This document shows positions 34,368 to 46,940 of a DNA stretch of 64,000 bases, piece by piece. The notes below the pieces were generated by a model. It did no database searches. It was not told the origin of the DNA and saw nothing but the letters and a program-made list of their open reading frames with translations. Each line of letters starts with the position of its first letter. Position 1 is the stretch's first letter. The position numbers and the translations under genes were made by a program. Origin of the DNA: Stenocarpella maydis (taxonomy: Eukaryota > Ascomycota > Sordariomycetes > Diaporthales > Diaporthaceae). The stretch is taken from positions 209,681-273,680 of the forward strand of contig NQMI01000034.1 of the NCBI GenBank assembly GCA_002270565.1, in the 5' to 3' direction.

Positions 34368-37300
34368 ATGGGCACTGTACGGAACAGCCCGTTCATGAGG
34401 CAGTCGTCTCCTTCGCCGTCGCCGAGGCCCCCAAGTAATGGCAGACCAAAATCCGCACTCTTTCCGTCGCCCATGTCTCCTCCAGCGTCGTCGACCCCCC
34501 CTGCTCCAGGTCACGCTCGCGGGAAATCACTGAGCACAACACTCAGTCCAGGTGGCAGCGACGCCAGACAAGGCCATGTGCGGAACGTGTCCAAGAGCGA
34601 CACACCCCATTCCAATACATTCGCTCCCTCATTTATCAAGAGCGACGAGATGAGACAGAGATCCGGTGTTGTGGACAGCATAGAAGGCGAGAACGACTTC
34701 TCGGGGAAGAGATATGTGTGGCTCAAGGACCCTCAAACAGCTTTCGTTAGAGGATGGGTAGTTGAAGATCTTGGTGGCAATCGCATACTAGTTCAGTGTG
34801 ACGATGGAAGCGTGGGTGACAGACTGGATTCGGGAGTGCTGACCCCAGGCTAACTTCTTGCCAGCAACGCGAGGCCGACGCCGAGAGCGCCGACAAGGTC
34901 AATCCGGCCAAATTCGACAAGGCCAGCGACATGGCCGAGCTGACCCACCTGAACGAGGCCTCTGTCGTACACAACCTCCACATGAGGTACCAGTCTGATC
35001 TGATCTATACATACTCCGGTCTATTCTTGGTGACAGTCAACCCGTACTGCCCTATCCCGATCTACACCAACGAATATGTCAACATGTACAAAGGTCGGAA
35101 TCGGGAGGACACGAAGCCGCATATCTTTGCTATCGCCGACGAGGCCTTCCGCAACCTTGTTGACGAAGGGGAGAATCAAAGTGTTCTGGTCACGGGAGAG
35201 TCTGGTGCCGGAAAGACAGAGAACACGAAAAAGGTCATCCAGTATCTCGCCGCAGTCGCACCCTCGGACTCATCTTCCAGGAGCCGAGGCCAGCAGTCGA
35301 ACCTTTCTGCACAGATCCTGCGCGCCAACCCCATATTGGAAGCTTTCGGCAATGCGCAAACAGTGAGGAATAACAATTCGTCCAGATTTGGTAAATTTAT
35401 CCGCATCGAATTCTCCCGGAATGGCATGATAGCAGGCGCCTTTATCGACTGGTACCTCCTCGAAAAGTCCCGTGTCGTGCGCATCAATCCGAACGAGCGA
35501 AACTATCACGTCTTTTACCAGCTACTCAAGGGAGGCGATAGGCAGCTGAAGCAAGAGTTTTTGCTCGACGGGCTCGACGTTGATGATTTCGCTTATACTC
35601 GAGAGGGCCAGGACACCATCGCGGGGGTCTCTGATCGGGAGGAGTGGGAGGCTCTCATGGAAGCTTTCAATGTCATGGGCTTCTCGGAGAAAGAACAGAG
35701 TGCTATCCTCCGTACAGTGGCCGCCGTCCTGCATCTCGGAAACATAACGGTGATGAACGAAAGCCGCACGACAGACCAGGCTCGACTTGCGACAGACGCC
35801 AAGCAGGTGGCAGAGCGTGTGTGCAAGCTCTTGGGAATCCCGTTGGAGCCTTTCCTCCAGGGTTTGCTCCACCCCAAGGTGAAGGCCGGGCGTGAATGGG
35901 TCGAAAAAGTACAGACCCCTGAGCAGGTGCGACTTGGTCTGGACGCCCTCTCGAAAGGCATATACGAACGTGGCTTCGGAGACCTTGTCACAAGAATCAA
36001 CCGACAGTTGGACAGAACGGGAATGGGAATGGACGAATCTCACTTCATCGGCGTCCTCGATATCGCTGGTTTTGAGATTTTCGAAGAGAACAGCTTCGAG
36101 CAACTTTGCATCAATTACACCAATGAGAAGCTGCAGCAGTTTTTCAATCACCACATGTTCGTTCTCGAGCAAGAAGAATATGCTCGCGAGCAGATCGAGT
36201 GGCAGTTCATTGATTTCGGTCGCGACCTGCAGCCGACCATTGACCTGATTGAGCTTCCGAACCCCATCGGCATTTTCTCGTGCCTTGACGAAGACTGTGT
36301 GATGCCAAAGGCGACAGACAAGACATTCACAGAAAAACTGCACTCATTATGGGATAAGAAGTCTAACAAGTATCGGGCATCCAGGCTTCGGAATGGATTT
36401 GTTCTTACGCATTATGCGGCCGAAGTGGAATACTCCACAGAAGGATGGCTGGAGAAGAACAAGGATCCGTTGAACGACAATATTACCCGACTGCTGGCAG
36501 CATCAACGGACAAGCACGTCGCGAATTTGTTTGCCGATTGTGCAGATCACGATGATGAAGCAGTCGCTGTCCGGAGCAGGGTCAAGAAGGGACTATTCCG
36601 CACTGTCGCTCAAAGGCACAAGGAGCAATTGTCAAGCTTGATGGCTCAGCTACATTCGACACATCCTCATTTCGTCCGTTGCATCCTTCCCAACCACAAG
36701 AAGCGGCCAAAGCAGTTCAACAATCTACTTGTCTTGGACCAGCTGAGATGCAATGGTGTCTTGGAAGGCATCCGGATAGCGCGAACTGGTTTCCCCAACC
36801 GCCTTCCCTTTGCTGAATTCCGTGCCCGGTACGAGGTCTTGTGTCACGGAATGCCCAAGGGCTATCTGGAGGGCCAGGCAGCTGTCGCGATGATGCTCGA
36901 GAGACTCGAGATGGACAGAGCCCTATACCGTGTCGGGTTGACCAAGGTCTTCTTCAGAGCTGGCGTGCTTGCGGAGCTGGAAGAACGGCGCGACGCGCTT
37001 ATTTCCGAGATCATGGCGCGCTTCCAGTCAGTCGCCCGTGGCTTCACCGCACGGAGACTTGCCTACAAGCGCCTGTATCGCACCGAGGCGACGAGAGTCA
37101 TCCAGCATAATTTCAGGGCGTATATTGACCTCTGCCAAAACCCGTGGTGGCAGCTCATTGTGAAGATGAAGCCCCTGCTTGGTGCGACCCGGACAGCAAC
37201 TGAGGTCAAGAAACGGGATGAGATGATCCGTCAGCTCCACGACCAAATGCAGCAGGAATCGGCGAACCGGCAGAAGCTCGAGGAGGACCGACGGAATGTA

Positions 37301-40300
37301 CACACAGAAATGATGCGCATTCAGCAGACGCTGGAGAGCGAGCGCGCCTTGGCTCTGGACAAAGAGGAGATCTTCAAACGCTTGCAACAGCGTGAGGCCG
37401 AACTGGAAGACAAGCTAGCCGGCGCCATTGAGGACGCCGAAAAGCTCGAAGACGAGCTCGATGATCTGCTTGAAGCCAAGAAGAGGGCCGAGGAGGATGT
37501 CGAGAAATTCCGTGGACAGCTGGAACAGGCTGCTGCCTTAATTGGTCGGTTGGAGGACGAGAAGACTGAACTGGCCGGGCGCATATCAGATCTTGAGCGC
37601 GCGATCGAGGACATTTCAAGCAGCCAAAATGAGCGAACCGAACAGGAGGCCGCAATGGAAGAAGAAATTCAGATGCTGCAGAGCCAACTCGCGCTGAAGG
37701 ACAAGAAGGCACGCGATTTGGAAGGCAAGCTCTTGGAAATCGACCAGGATGCAGAAGTGAAGCTGCACAAGGCGGAAAAGGAGCTTCAGTCCTACAGGGC
37801 CAAGCAGCAGCAACTCATGGCCGAGAACCGGGACGCCCAGCAACAGCTTTCGGCGCTGTCCAAGACTACAACAGATTATGAAGATCTAGTGCGCAAGAAA
37901 GAGAGTGAATTGGCCCTTCTACGTGGAGACAACAAGAAGTACGAGATGGAGAGAAGGACATTTGAGGACCAACGCAAAACTCTTGCTGCCGAGAAGGAAA
38001 AGGCATCCACTCGGTTGCGAGACGTACAAGCTCAGCTCGATGCTCTCAAGGCTCAGCAGTCGCAAATCCAGCGGGAAGCTGAAGATGCAAAGAAGCTCCT
38101 GCAAGCCAGGCTCTCTGAAGATAGCCAAGCCGACCAAAACCGCCAGTTGTTGGAGTCTCAGATCAAAGACCTCAAAGATGAGCTGTATGAAGCACAGATG
38201 GAACTTAGTAGGGAGCGGCAATCCCGTGACGACGTCCTTTTGCTTAGTGAGCACAAGTACGATGAGCTTCAGGAGGAGTATGACGCACTTAACGAAGCGA
38301 AAATCGTGATCGAGAAAGAGCTATACGCGGCCCAGGATACTCTGAGACGGGCGATCGATGCTCGGACCACGGCAGAGAAAGAACGTGACGATGCGCGGCA
38401 AGAGATTCGAAAGCTCAGAGCTGCCTACAGCCAGGCGGAAGAGGCGAGGCGAGAAGCCGAGGTAGCTGGCGAGCGCGCCGCCTCCAAGCTTGCTCGAGAG
38501 CGGGAGGACAGTTTACGAAAGGACCTGGAAGCCGCCCAAGACCGGCTGAAGTGGTTTGAGGACGAATGTGCCAAGCTAAATCATCAGGTTGAGGATCTCA
38601 ATAAGCTGATCCTATCCTCCGGAGAATTTGGCTTGAAAAACGACCAGGCAAAAGAGCGGATGGAGAGAGAGCTTCACACTGTGAAGAGCCGCCTTGCAGC
38701 GTCCGAGAACGACAACCGTGCACTGCTCAACAAGCTTCAACAAAAGAGCCTGGAAATCGCTCGGTCTAGCTCGAGAGCAAGTGAAGCCTCACGCGGACAA
38801 GTCAACGTACTTCAGCGTGAGAAGGCCAGGCTGGAGGAGCTAAACGCCAAGCTCAACAAGCAACTTGGGGAGTCACAAGTCAACTCTGCAGCCCTGGAAA
38901 AGAAACTCGAAAAAGCACAGCTCAACCTGGAGGACCTCAACCACCAGTTTCAACGTGAGGTCAAATCTAACCGCAATGCTGAGAAGTCGACTTCAAATTT
39001 CAATGTCCAACTGGCTGAGGCAAATCGGAACGTCGAATCCGAGAGACAACTGAGAACTCAAGCCCAGGGCACCATTCGCACGCTCCAAGCAACGATTGAC
39101 TCTCGTGACAAGGAGTTGCAGGAGCTTCGTTCCCAGATGTTGCAAGCCCTGAAGATTGTTGACCCGGAGTCTGCACCTCCGGCTCAGGTCGACGGTGCCA
39201 CTGAGCGTGTCTTCAGCGAGAAGTACGACCTGGTCAGGAAGATCGAAGAACTTCAGCAGAAACTCAGAGTACAGACTGCAGCAAGAGCTGGGGCGGAGTC
39301 CCAACTGGCTGAGTTCAGGGCTGGACGTATGTCACCCGAGCGGCCACGCCTCGGTGAGATTGACATCAATGAGGCGCCTTTTGATATGTCACCTTCCTAC
39401 CGAAAGTCCAAGACCAACGGGCGCAGGCCCTCGCCCTCGCCCTCGTCTACTACTGCGTCGCGGCGTTTCACCAACGATGGCGAGCTCGGCAGTGACTCGG
39501 TCCGTTCTGAGAAGACCGCTGATATCTTGAGCTTCAACAACCGCATGGACCTAAAGGCCGAGGTGGAGGAACTCCAAAACCAACTGCAGATCACCCAGAT
39601 GCAGAATCGTCACTTGCAGAGCCAGCTCGAGCGCTCAACTTCAGAACTTCCTGATTACAACGTGGAAACCCCATCGCTTCAGCGTGTCAAGAAGCTCGAG
39701 GAGGCCAACGGCCGTCTCCACAGCCTACTGGACGATTCTTCCAAAAAGGTGTCTGCTCTGGAGAAAGCTCTCCGAACTGGAGAGCTATCTCTTCGCGACA
39801 TCCAGACAAGATCACACGAGGAAATCCTAGACTTGCTGAACAACACGGAGGAGTCCAGGCGGTCGCTGCTGCACAGCCATAGGGATGCAGTTGCAGAGCT
39901 AACGGACATCAAGGCACACTATGACAAGCTCAGGCATGACCGCGCCACTCTCGAAGTCGATTTGCGTGATACCAGGGGCGACCTGCAAGAGATGACGCAG
40001 GCACGAGAGCAGGAGGCAGCAAGTCGCAATCAGCTCCTGCAGGAGTTTTCTGATCTCCAGATAAGGCTGGATGCAGAGACATCCAAGCTCGCTGATGTGA
40101 CAGCCAGCTTGAACCTGTACAAGAGCCGTGCCGACGAGTACTTCAGTAAACTTGAGCAGGCCGAAATTGCGGTTCTCAAGGCAAACCGTGCCGAGCAATT
40201 TGCGAAGTCCCAGGCGAAGGAGGCCGAAGACACTTATGCTGAGGTCATGGCGGAGCGCAAGAAGATGGACCAGGCGGTTGAAGATCTGCAGCGTCAAAAC

Positions 40301-41732
40301 CAGCGGCTGGAGGAGAAGCTCGAGGACATGTCGACAGACTTAGAAGCAGCAACGCAGGCGAAGAAGCGACTGCAACACGAGCTTGAGGACTATCGGAACC
40401 AGCGAGCTAATGACATTGAGGATACCGAGTCGAGCTTGGAGCAGACCCGCAAGAAGTACCAGGCGGAGTTTGCCACACTCACCAAGGAGCTTGACCTGGC
40501 CAGGGAGGAGAAGCTCTTCAAGCAGGCAGAAATCACTCGCCTGCGCGAGGAGCTGGACGAGCTCCGGTCCAAATGGGACGACGAAGTCCTCAACAGCTCC
40601 ACGTGGTCCAAGGAGAAGTCACGGCTCGAGGCCACTCTCGCGGATGTTTCTGCCTCGCGCGAAGAGGCAGTCAACGCGCACAACGAGGCTCAGGGCAAGA
40701 TTGTTAACTTGTTGTCGCAGGTGCGATCGTTGCGGTCGTCAGTCGATGAAGTTACTGGCGAGCGAGACGCGTTGTTCCGAGAGAAGCGGAGCATCGAGGC
40801 GAGGCTGGAGGAAGCCAAGGCCGGTCTTGAGGAACTTGCCAAGGGCGATAGCGCATCTCTTCGAGACGCAGCCAGCATCGACAAGGAGATCCTCGAGCTC
40901 AAGTCGAGCCTCGCGCAACAGGAGGACGTTGCCGCAGCAGCGGTGGAGAAGATGCGCCGAGCCGAGGCTCTGGCATCCGAGGTCCAGAAGGACATTGTGG
41001 TTGAGCGGGAGTCAAACGTGCAGCTGGCCAAGGACAAGGCCGCACTTGAGAAGACTCTCAATGAGGTCCAAGTCAGGCTTGTGGACCTCGAGACCAAGGG
41101 CTACTCGAGCGCGAGCAATGACATCAAGTTCCTGCATAAACGCATCCAGGAGGTAAGTAAAGCGGCCCTACCGTCCCGAGTGCCAGATGACCACAGTTGC
41201 TAACAATTCCCAGCTCGAAAACCAGCTCGAAGAACAGGAAGACAGCCGCGCCAAGTCGCAGCGGTCCAACCGCAATGTGGATCGCACGGTCAAGGACCTC
41301 CAGGGCCAGATCGATCGCAAGGACAAGCAGGTTTCGCAGATGGAAGAGGATCTGGGGCGGATGCGCGACAAGGTTGACAAGCTGCTCAAGACGATCGAGG
41401 AGCTGCAGTCGTCGGAGTCGGCCAACCAGCTGCAGGCACGACGTGCAGAACGGGAGCTGAGGAGCGAACAAGAGAAGGCGGCCAGGCTGGAGCGGGAGCT
41501 CGAGAGCTGGAAGACGCTGCGGTCGGAGAAAGGGTCTGTGCTGGGCAGCGTGGCCGGCAGCATCACGAGCGGGCGGGGCGGTATGACAAGATCAGGAACG
41601 CTGGCGACGCTGAGGAGCTCGTGGTTGACAAGCGTGGCGGACGAGGACGAGAGCGCGGAGAGCCATGTCACGATTCCAGAGAGGAAGAGCAGCATTAGTC
41701 GTGTGCCAAGCCTTACAAAGGGATTCCTGTAG
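34368..41732 (+). CDS. myo2: class II (conventional) myosin heavy chain
   Basis: Actin-based motor that in filamentous fungi builds the contractile ring at septa. Three exons, 34368-34811, 34865-41152 and 41214-41732, encode about 2416 aa. The N-terminus is Ser/Pro-rich (about 100 residues), then an SH3-like subdomain (YVWLKDPQTAFVRGWVVED). The motor runs from about 150 to 860 with P-loop GESGAGKT (about 259-266), switch I NNNSSRFGKF, switch II DIAGFEIFEENSFEQLCINY and the actin-binding region with HFVRCILPN. One clear IQ motif lies near residue 873 (RGFTARRLAYKRL). The remainder to about 2370 is an almost uninterrupted heptad coiled coil, broken by a Ser/Pro-rich hinge at nucleotides about 39330-39500. 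The 53-nt and 61-nt introns both keep phase 0. The tail is longer than that of animal non-muscle myosin II but normal for filamentous ascomycetes. Confidence 0.95.
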
Positions 41733-42956
41733 GGGGAGCGTGGTCCCCGGGACTCGGAATGATCATGGCAACAAAAGAGGGGGGGGGGGCTCCCGGAGCG
41801 GCTGGAGGAGCGCATAGCATCTATGCTGCCGGCGTTTACTGTTGCTCGTCACATGGTTCCGGCGGCATAATACCTTTTGGTGGGGGACGGAATGGCAGTG
41901 TGAGCACTGGTGCTTTTCTTCCTGATGTGGCATGGGTTGGACGACAGCATAATGGGCTGAGTGTACACAATAGGTGTGGATGGAAAGGACCTGTAGGGTG
42001 ATTCAAAGCTCGCATCAGGTCGGGTATACATATATATAATCAAAGTGCTAGCTACCTACGTCTTGCACGGTTTTCGAAGAGGAACCCTGATTGGTTTTGA
42101 TGTTTTTGTTGATAAAGACGGTCGACTCGGAGTCAACGGAGACATGGCGGATGCTAATTGGCCATGGGGCCCGCTTGGAAGGTTGACCTGAGTCGGTCAT
42201 TGTCAAGATATGGTTCAGGAGAGTTGAGATGGGGCTCTCGCTGTGCGTCCGATACCAACACGGGCCACCCAAAGACTGTCTGTCACCCACGCATTGCAGT
42301 ACACCAGCGGGAGGCTTACACGTGTAGATTATACTGTGTACTGTGGTAGACAAGCAGATGCATATGAGGCTTGTCAGACTAGAGCGCCACGCGTTGTACA
42401 CAGTAGTCTGTTGTCTGTTTATTTAGAGTTTTTGGGCCGGTGGGGCCCTCATCTTGTCAGCAGAGACGACGTAACCCCCGCACCATAACCTTCCCCCTTT
42501 GGCACAGTCGCCCCCTGTGCCCCGCAGGGATGTGAGCTGGTGTGCCCCTGCATGGGCCTGGAGGTGAGGCCTTGCTGCTTTGGCGTGGGCTGAAATTGGG
42601 GTGGTCGGTCGGGCAAATCACACGGCAGGGTGGCGTTGTCGACGGGCGCAGGAACCGTCTCCTCTCGGGAGTTGGGGGAAGCTTCTTCAATCCATCTTTT
42701 TGGCTTTGGCTTTATTCGAGGGGCGCCTGGCCCGTCGATGGGCTGGCCTCGTATATAGCTCGCCCAGGCCAAGCTAGCCTTCTCTTCCTGTTGGAGTACA
42801 AGAACAATGTCTCTCAGTCCTGTCCTCGTACCACCTCCCTCGGATCATACAAGTGCCTCCTAATCGAAACACACCAAAGCCCTCGACATATCTATCCCAC
42901 CCGAACCACACAGGCAATCAATCAATCAATCAACCAACCAACCAGTCAAGCTCACC
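41733..42956. other. intergenic; promoter of CFEM gene
   Basis: About 1.2 kb with a poly-G run at about 41779-41790 and a TATATA stretch near 42030. The last 200 bp are pyrimidine- and CAATCA-rich, as in many fungal promoters and leaders. No gene is supported. Confidence 0.5.
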
Positions 42957-43784
42957 ATGAAGTCTGCAATCCTCTTCAGCGTCGCTGCCGCCAGCCTCGC
43001 CGCCGCTCAAGCAGGCCTCGAAGGCCAGCCCGCATGTGCTGTAAGTTGTTTCCCCCTACACACACACAACACACACACACACACACGCACACACACGCAC
43101 ACACACACACACACGCACACGCACACGCACACGCCCGCCCGCCCAAACCACCGCCTGGATGCCCTGCCAGTCTTATCCCACCGCACCGTCACACTCGTGG
43201 AAGGGGGGAAACCCCCAACAGCACCACAAGTCAACTGACCCCGCCGCGCAATGCAAAAACAGACCCCCTGCCTCACCTCCGCCATCGCTGCCGTCTGCAC
43301 CCCAGCGGCGGACCAGGCCTGCGCCTGCGCCTCCCAGTCCGAGATTGGCGCCAAGGCCGCGGGCTGCCTGCTGAGCAACTGCAACGCGGCCGACCTGACC
43401 CAGGCCCAGTCCGCCGGCGCCGCACAGTGCGTCTCCTTCTCGGCCACGGCTTCCCGGACGGGCGCCAGCTCCAGCGCCGCCGCCGGCAGCACCTCGGCCG
43501 CCGGCAACGCCTCCGTTACCTCGTTCACGTCCTCGTCCGCCGGCGCCTCGGCCACTGGCTCCAACGGCACGGTCACGTCTTCTCGGTCCTCGTCGGCCAC
43601 CGGCACCCAGAGCGACGACAGCAGCAGCAGCAGCAGCACCAGGACGTCGTCCTCTTCCCAGGGCAGCTCGGCCAGCGCGAGCGCTGCTTCTACGTCGTCG
43701 ACAGCCGGTGCGGTGGTTGTTGGCCCGGCTGTTAGCGGTGGTCTGCTGGGAGGCTTCCTGGCTGCCATTGTTGCGTTGTTGTAG
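42957..43784 (+). CDS. CFEM-domain GPI-anchored cell-wall protein
   Basis: Small secreted protein of 201 aa in two exons (42957-43040 and 43263-43784). The signal peptide is clear (MKSAILFSVAAASLAAAQA). The mature N-terminus carries a complete CFEM domain: eight cysteines with spacing PxCAxxC-x8-C-(5 residues with Asp)-xxCxC-x12-C-x4-C-x15-C, matching the family consensus and including the Asp that binds haem iron in characterised members. The domain is followed by about 100 Ser/Thr-rich residues and a C-terminal hydrophobic tail (SGGLLGGFLAAIVALL), expected to be replaced by a GPI anchor. CFEM proteins serve in haem uptake, surface sensing or host interaction. The cysteine pairs are formed only after splicing (the first Cys is in exon 1). 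The 222-nt intron contains a CA/CG microsatellite. Confidence 0.93.
43058..43135. repeat. CA-rich microsatellite within the CFEM intron
   Basis: An interrupted CA/CACG dinucleotide tract occupies the first half of the intron. Confidence 0.9.
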
Positions 43785-44100
43785 GGCATGGGTTAACGCA
43801 TGGAAAGGAGGGTGGGGTCTTGTTTTGTTTCTCCCGAGGCGGCGGCTGTACCTCGCGATGGCGACGGGGTAGTGTAATAATCCGGCGAACGAAATGATCC
43901 GAGTTTATGGAGAAAATGTTTGAAGAAGGTGATGGGCACGGGCATTATTGGGAACCTGTATGATCTTGTAATGAGCGGCCTCGATCCAGTGGCAACGACA
44001 GTCTAATGTTATCTTGAACAGAACACCACTCCCAATTCTCTGTTCTCTCTGTCACAGCTTGTTACTTGAAAGCCAGTTCTCACCCAGCCTGTTTCTCGGC
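43785..44100. other. intergenic between convergent genes
   Basis: This short spacer of 316 bp holds the 3' flanks of the CFEM and phosphoesterase genes. Nothing else was seen. Confidence 0.5.
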
Positions 44101-45179
44101 TCATGGGTCTTCTTCGGGTGTCAGTCCGTCCTGAAGGGTCCTTGGTCTCGACAGCACGTCCTGTGTCCTGTCCGCCTTGGCCCTGTGATCGTCATCCGGG
44201 CTCGGAAGCTCCAGGTCCACCAGCCAGGGCGACTGATGGGGCTTGTATGCCACCGACATGACCGCCGCGTTGACAAATAGCGTCTCCTTACCGGCCTCGA
44301 ACGGGATGGATCCCTCATCCCCGGGGCACAAACTCACAGGCACGATCTCACTGCGGCCCTCGCCCTCACCCCGCTCCAGCACCACCTGCTCGCCCTCCCC
44401 CTCCCAACTCTGCTTTACCGCCCCGTGGGCCTCGTGGATGTGCCCAAAGCAGTGCACCCGGGGCCTCGCCCGCGCCACAGCCGCCCACAGCGACGGGCAG
44501 CCCGCGTCCTCGCGGCTCCTGGTGCGGTCCAGCATCCGGTGGGGCGGCCCATGCGTCATGGCGACGTCGGTGTCCTTGTCGATGTCGAAGTCGTGGCCGG
44601 CGCGGCCGTCGTATTGGAACCCCCACCGGCCGTACTCGGGCGTCCACGGGCTGGCGTAGACAACGAGCCGGGCGCCGTTGGCGAGGACGAAGCGGTACGT
44701 GCCCTCGTCCGTCAGCACGTGGATCCCGTCCTGCCGGGCCTGCTCAACCGCCTCGTACGTCTCGTGCGGCTGGCGGAGGAGGCGCGCCCTCATGTCCTCG
44801 GGCAGGTAGCTGCTCCTCCGTGCGCACTTTGCGGTCTCGTGTGAGTACTCTTGACTGGGTGGGGGCGGATGAGCAAGGAGTGGGCTCTTACGTCCTTCTC
44901 CCAGAAGTCGACGTCCATGCTGCAGTCATGGTTCCCCGGTATCACCAGCTTCAAGGGTGCGTCGATCGACCGCATCACGTCAAAGGTGGTCTGGTACTCC
45001 TTGACGTGCGACATGAGGGTCAGGTCGCCGCAGTGGATGGCTACGTCGGCACTCGGAAGGGGCTTGTGGAAGGCATATTTCCGGGCCTCTTCTGGTCTCG
45101 TCTGTGGGTCAAATAGGCTGTGGCCGTGGGTGTCGGAGAGAATGAGAAGCCGGGTCCTGATCTGGGATTCCGATGACAT
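44101..45179 (-). CDS. calcineurin-like metallophosphoesterase (MPPED-type)
   Basis: Two exons on the minus strand, 45179-44892 and 44835-44101, give about 340 aa. All metal-binding blocks of the calcineurin-like phosphoesterase fold are present in order: SDTHG (DxH), HCGDLT (GD), PGNHDC (GNHD), MTHGPP, and FGHIHEAHG (GHxH). The family commonly hydrolyses phosphodiesters; MPPED-type proteins are the closest architecture I recognise. The physiological substrate is unknown. There is no signal peptide, so it is probably intracellular. The donor GTAAGA is clear. The acceptor could be one of two phase-equivalent AGs (44836 or 44827), so a few residues at the junction are uncertain. Confidence 0.88.
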
Positions 45180-45862
45180 GTTCTGGCTGCTCAATGGCAA
45201 CAACGCCTCAGTACTCCGCGTGTTGCTCGGGTTCCAGGACGGCGGCTCACATATGAAGTAGGTGTGATGAGTCAAGGAAGTCAATATATGTATATAATCA
45301 CCGCGAAAGGTGCGTGTCAGTCTAGGAGATAGAGAAGCAGCGACGAGAGTATAATTATGCGGCAACGCCGGATAAAATTCTCTGTGCTGGTCTATAACAA
45401 AGAAAGCAGCACGGCTGTGTGAGATCTCAGCTTGGGGGTCTGAAATGGGAATGTCAAGAAGCCTACCTACATAGTACGGAGTAAGCTCAGGCCCGGGGTT
45501 CGCTTGTTGGTCGACGGCACATGCCCGCATCCACCCGTCCATCTGCAATGAACGGAAGCCTGGAACAAGCCCCCACATTGACCTCAGGCACCCTTACTGG
45601 CCCCTTCCCACCTGACAGCTTCATATCGAGACATACTGGCAGTGAAGCCGAGGTATGCCAAGGGGGAATAGCTCTCGTCTAGCAGGCTGACCAGCTACAA
45701 GGAGGACGGGGCAGCCAACCCAGGTGCTTACATAAGCGGCCCTGGGCCGGCGCATGCAGCTTCAGCCGACCCCATCGACCTGGGGTGAGTGCGACAACTT
45801 CCAACCCCCGCCATACGTTTGTTCGGTGAGGCCATCGAGGAAACGACCTGCCGAGGCCCACG
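45180..45862. promoter_or_regulatory. divergent promoter region phosphoesterase / MED31
   Basis: About 680 bp between head-to-head genes. No further gene or repeat was seen. Confidence 0.45.
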
Positions 45863-46246
45863 ATGGCTTCATCACAAGCACCTCCTGCTGCCCCGGGCGA
45901 TGACCAGGACAGCACGACCCCTGAGCCCAAGTACGGCGGCTACACGCGCTTTGAGATTGAGCTTGAGTTTGTCCAGTCCCTGGCGAACCCCAACTACCTG
46001 AACCACCTCGCCGCCCAGAAGCTGCTCCAGCAGCCCGCTTTTGTCGAATACCTCAGGTACCTGCAGTACTGGAGCAAGCCACCGTATCTCAAGTACCTCA
46101 CCTACCCGGGCCCGACGCTCAAGAACCTCGAGCTGCTGCAGCAGGAGCGGTTCCGGCGCGACATCATTAGTCCTGACTTTGTCGCGGCACTGATCCAGGA
46201 GGCCACCAAGAGCGCCGTCGAGTGGCACAAGGAGAAGGAGGTTTGA
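45863..46246 (+). CDS. med31: Mediator complex subunit 31 (SOH1)
   Basis: Subunit of the Mediator middle module, which links gene-specific regulators to RNA polymerase II. A single exon encodes 127 aa. The SOH1 domain fills residues about 25-115 and shows the diagnostic run: RFEIELEFVQSLANPNYL, LAAQKLLQQPAFVEYLRYLQ, YWSKPPYLKYLTYP, and LELLQQERFRRDIISPDF. The N-terminal 24 residues are polar and disordered. The start is the first ATG of the frame (ACGATGGC). The length is typical of filamentous fungi. The next gene on the same strand starts within about 240 bp, but an assembly gap lies between them. Confidence 0.95.
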   Translation: MASSQAPPAAPGDDQDSTTPEPKYGGYTRFEIELEFVQSLANPNYLNHLAAQKLLQQPAFVEYLRYLQYWSKPPYLKYLTYPGPTLKNLELLQQERFRRDIISPDFVAALIQEATKSAVEWHKEKEV

Positions 46247-46398
46247 GATATGCGAGCCAGATTGATCATTGGCTGGGGCTCCCGGTATCTATCAAGAGAC
46301 GAAGCGATGCGCCACTGAACAAAACACCCAAACGCCCTGCCATGCAAAATATCGATATCACCTGAGTGCGCCAGGTCACGACAAGAGTATTTCCGCCA

Positions 46399-46432
46399 AA
46401 CCCCCCCCCCCCCANNNNNNNNNNNNNNNNNN
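46399..46432. other. assembly gap next to a poly-C run
   Basis: A run of about 15 C leads into 18 undetermined bases (46415-46432). Such gaps often stand for an unknown length. The missing sequence probably contains the 5' exon(s) of the ankyrin gene. Confidence 0.9.
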
Positions 46433-46485
46433 CCGAGCCTGCTACCATAGAAGCTAACCCGCCTCACCTCTTGCCTTTCCCGCAG

Positions 46486-46940
46486 ACGAGATCATCGACT
46501 TCCTCCTCGACCAGGACAACTTCGAGTGCGACCCCACGAACCGGCTGGAGGGCGACACGCCGCTGCACTCTGCAGTGCGGTGGATCAACAGCGAGCCCGA
46601 GGCTCAGCGCGAGTTCGGAAACGCCCTCGTCGACATGATGCTCGAGGCCGGGTCCAACCCTCGCGCCAAGAACAAGGGCGGCCTGGCCGCCTTCCAGCTC
46701 GTCGACCCGCGCAACAAGGGCCTGCGCGACCTCATACAGAAGCACGAGTACGCCGCGCTCAACAAGGGCGACTTTGTCCAGCAGCAGCAGCAGGGCTCCT
46801 CCGGCGGCGCCGACGGCGTCATCAGCGCGCCCATGCTGGACGTCGACAGCGACGACGATGCCGAGTTCAGCGGGAGCGACGACGAGGAGAGGGCCGAGTG
46901 GGAGCGGAGGAGGAAGCAGAAGGCTGCTAAGAAGGGTTGA
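46486..46940 (+). CDS. ankyrin-repeat protein, 5' end lost in assembly gap (partial)
   Basis: A 3' exon begins right after a good acceptor (TTTCCCGCAG at 46476-46485), in phase 2, and runs to a TGA at 46938-46940. It encodes about 151 residues. Two ankyrin-like units are visible (RLEGDTPLHSAVRWI and MMLEAGSNPRAKNKGGLAAF). A glutamine run, an acidic stretch (DVDSDDDAEFSGSDDEE) and a basic end (RRRKQKAAKKG) follow, the last possibly a nuclear targeting signal. There is no start codon in frame after the gap, so the N-terminus must lie in or before the 18 N. Small ankyrin proteins with such acidic tails occur throughout ascomycetes; the function is unknown. Confidence 0.8.

Noticed and set aside
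42542..43735. 397-aa plus-strand frame crossing the CFEM gene
   Set aside because: It runs through the promoter, intron microsatellite and CFEM exon in the wrong frame. The spliced CFEM model explains the locus.
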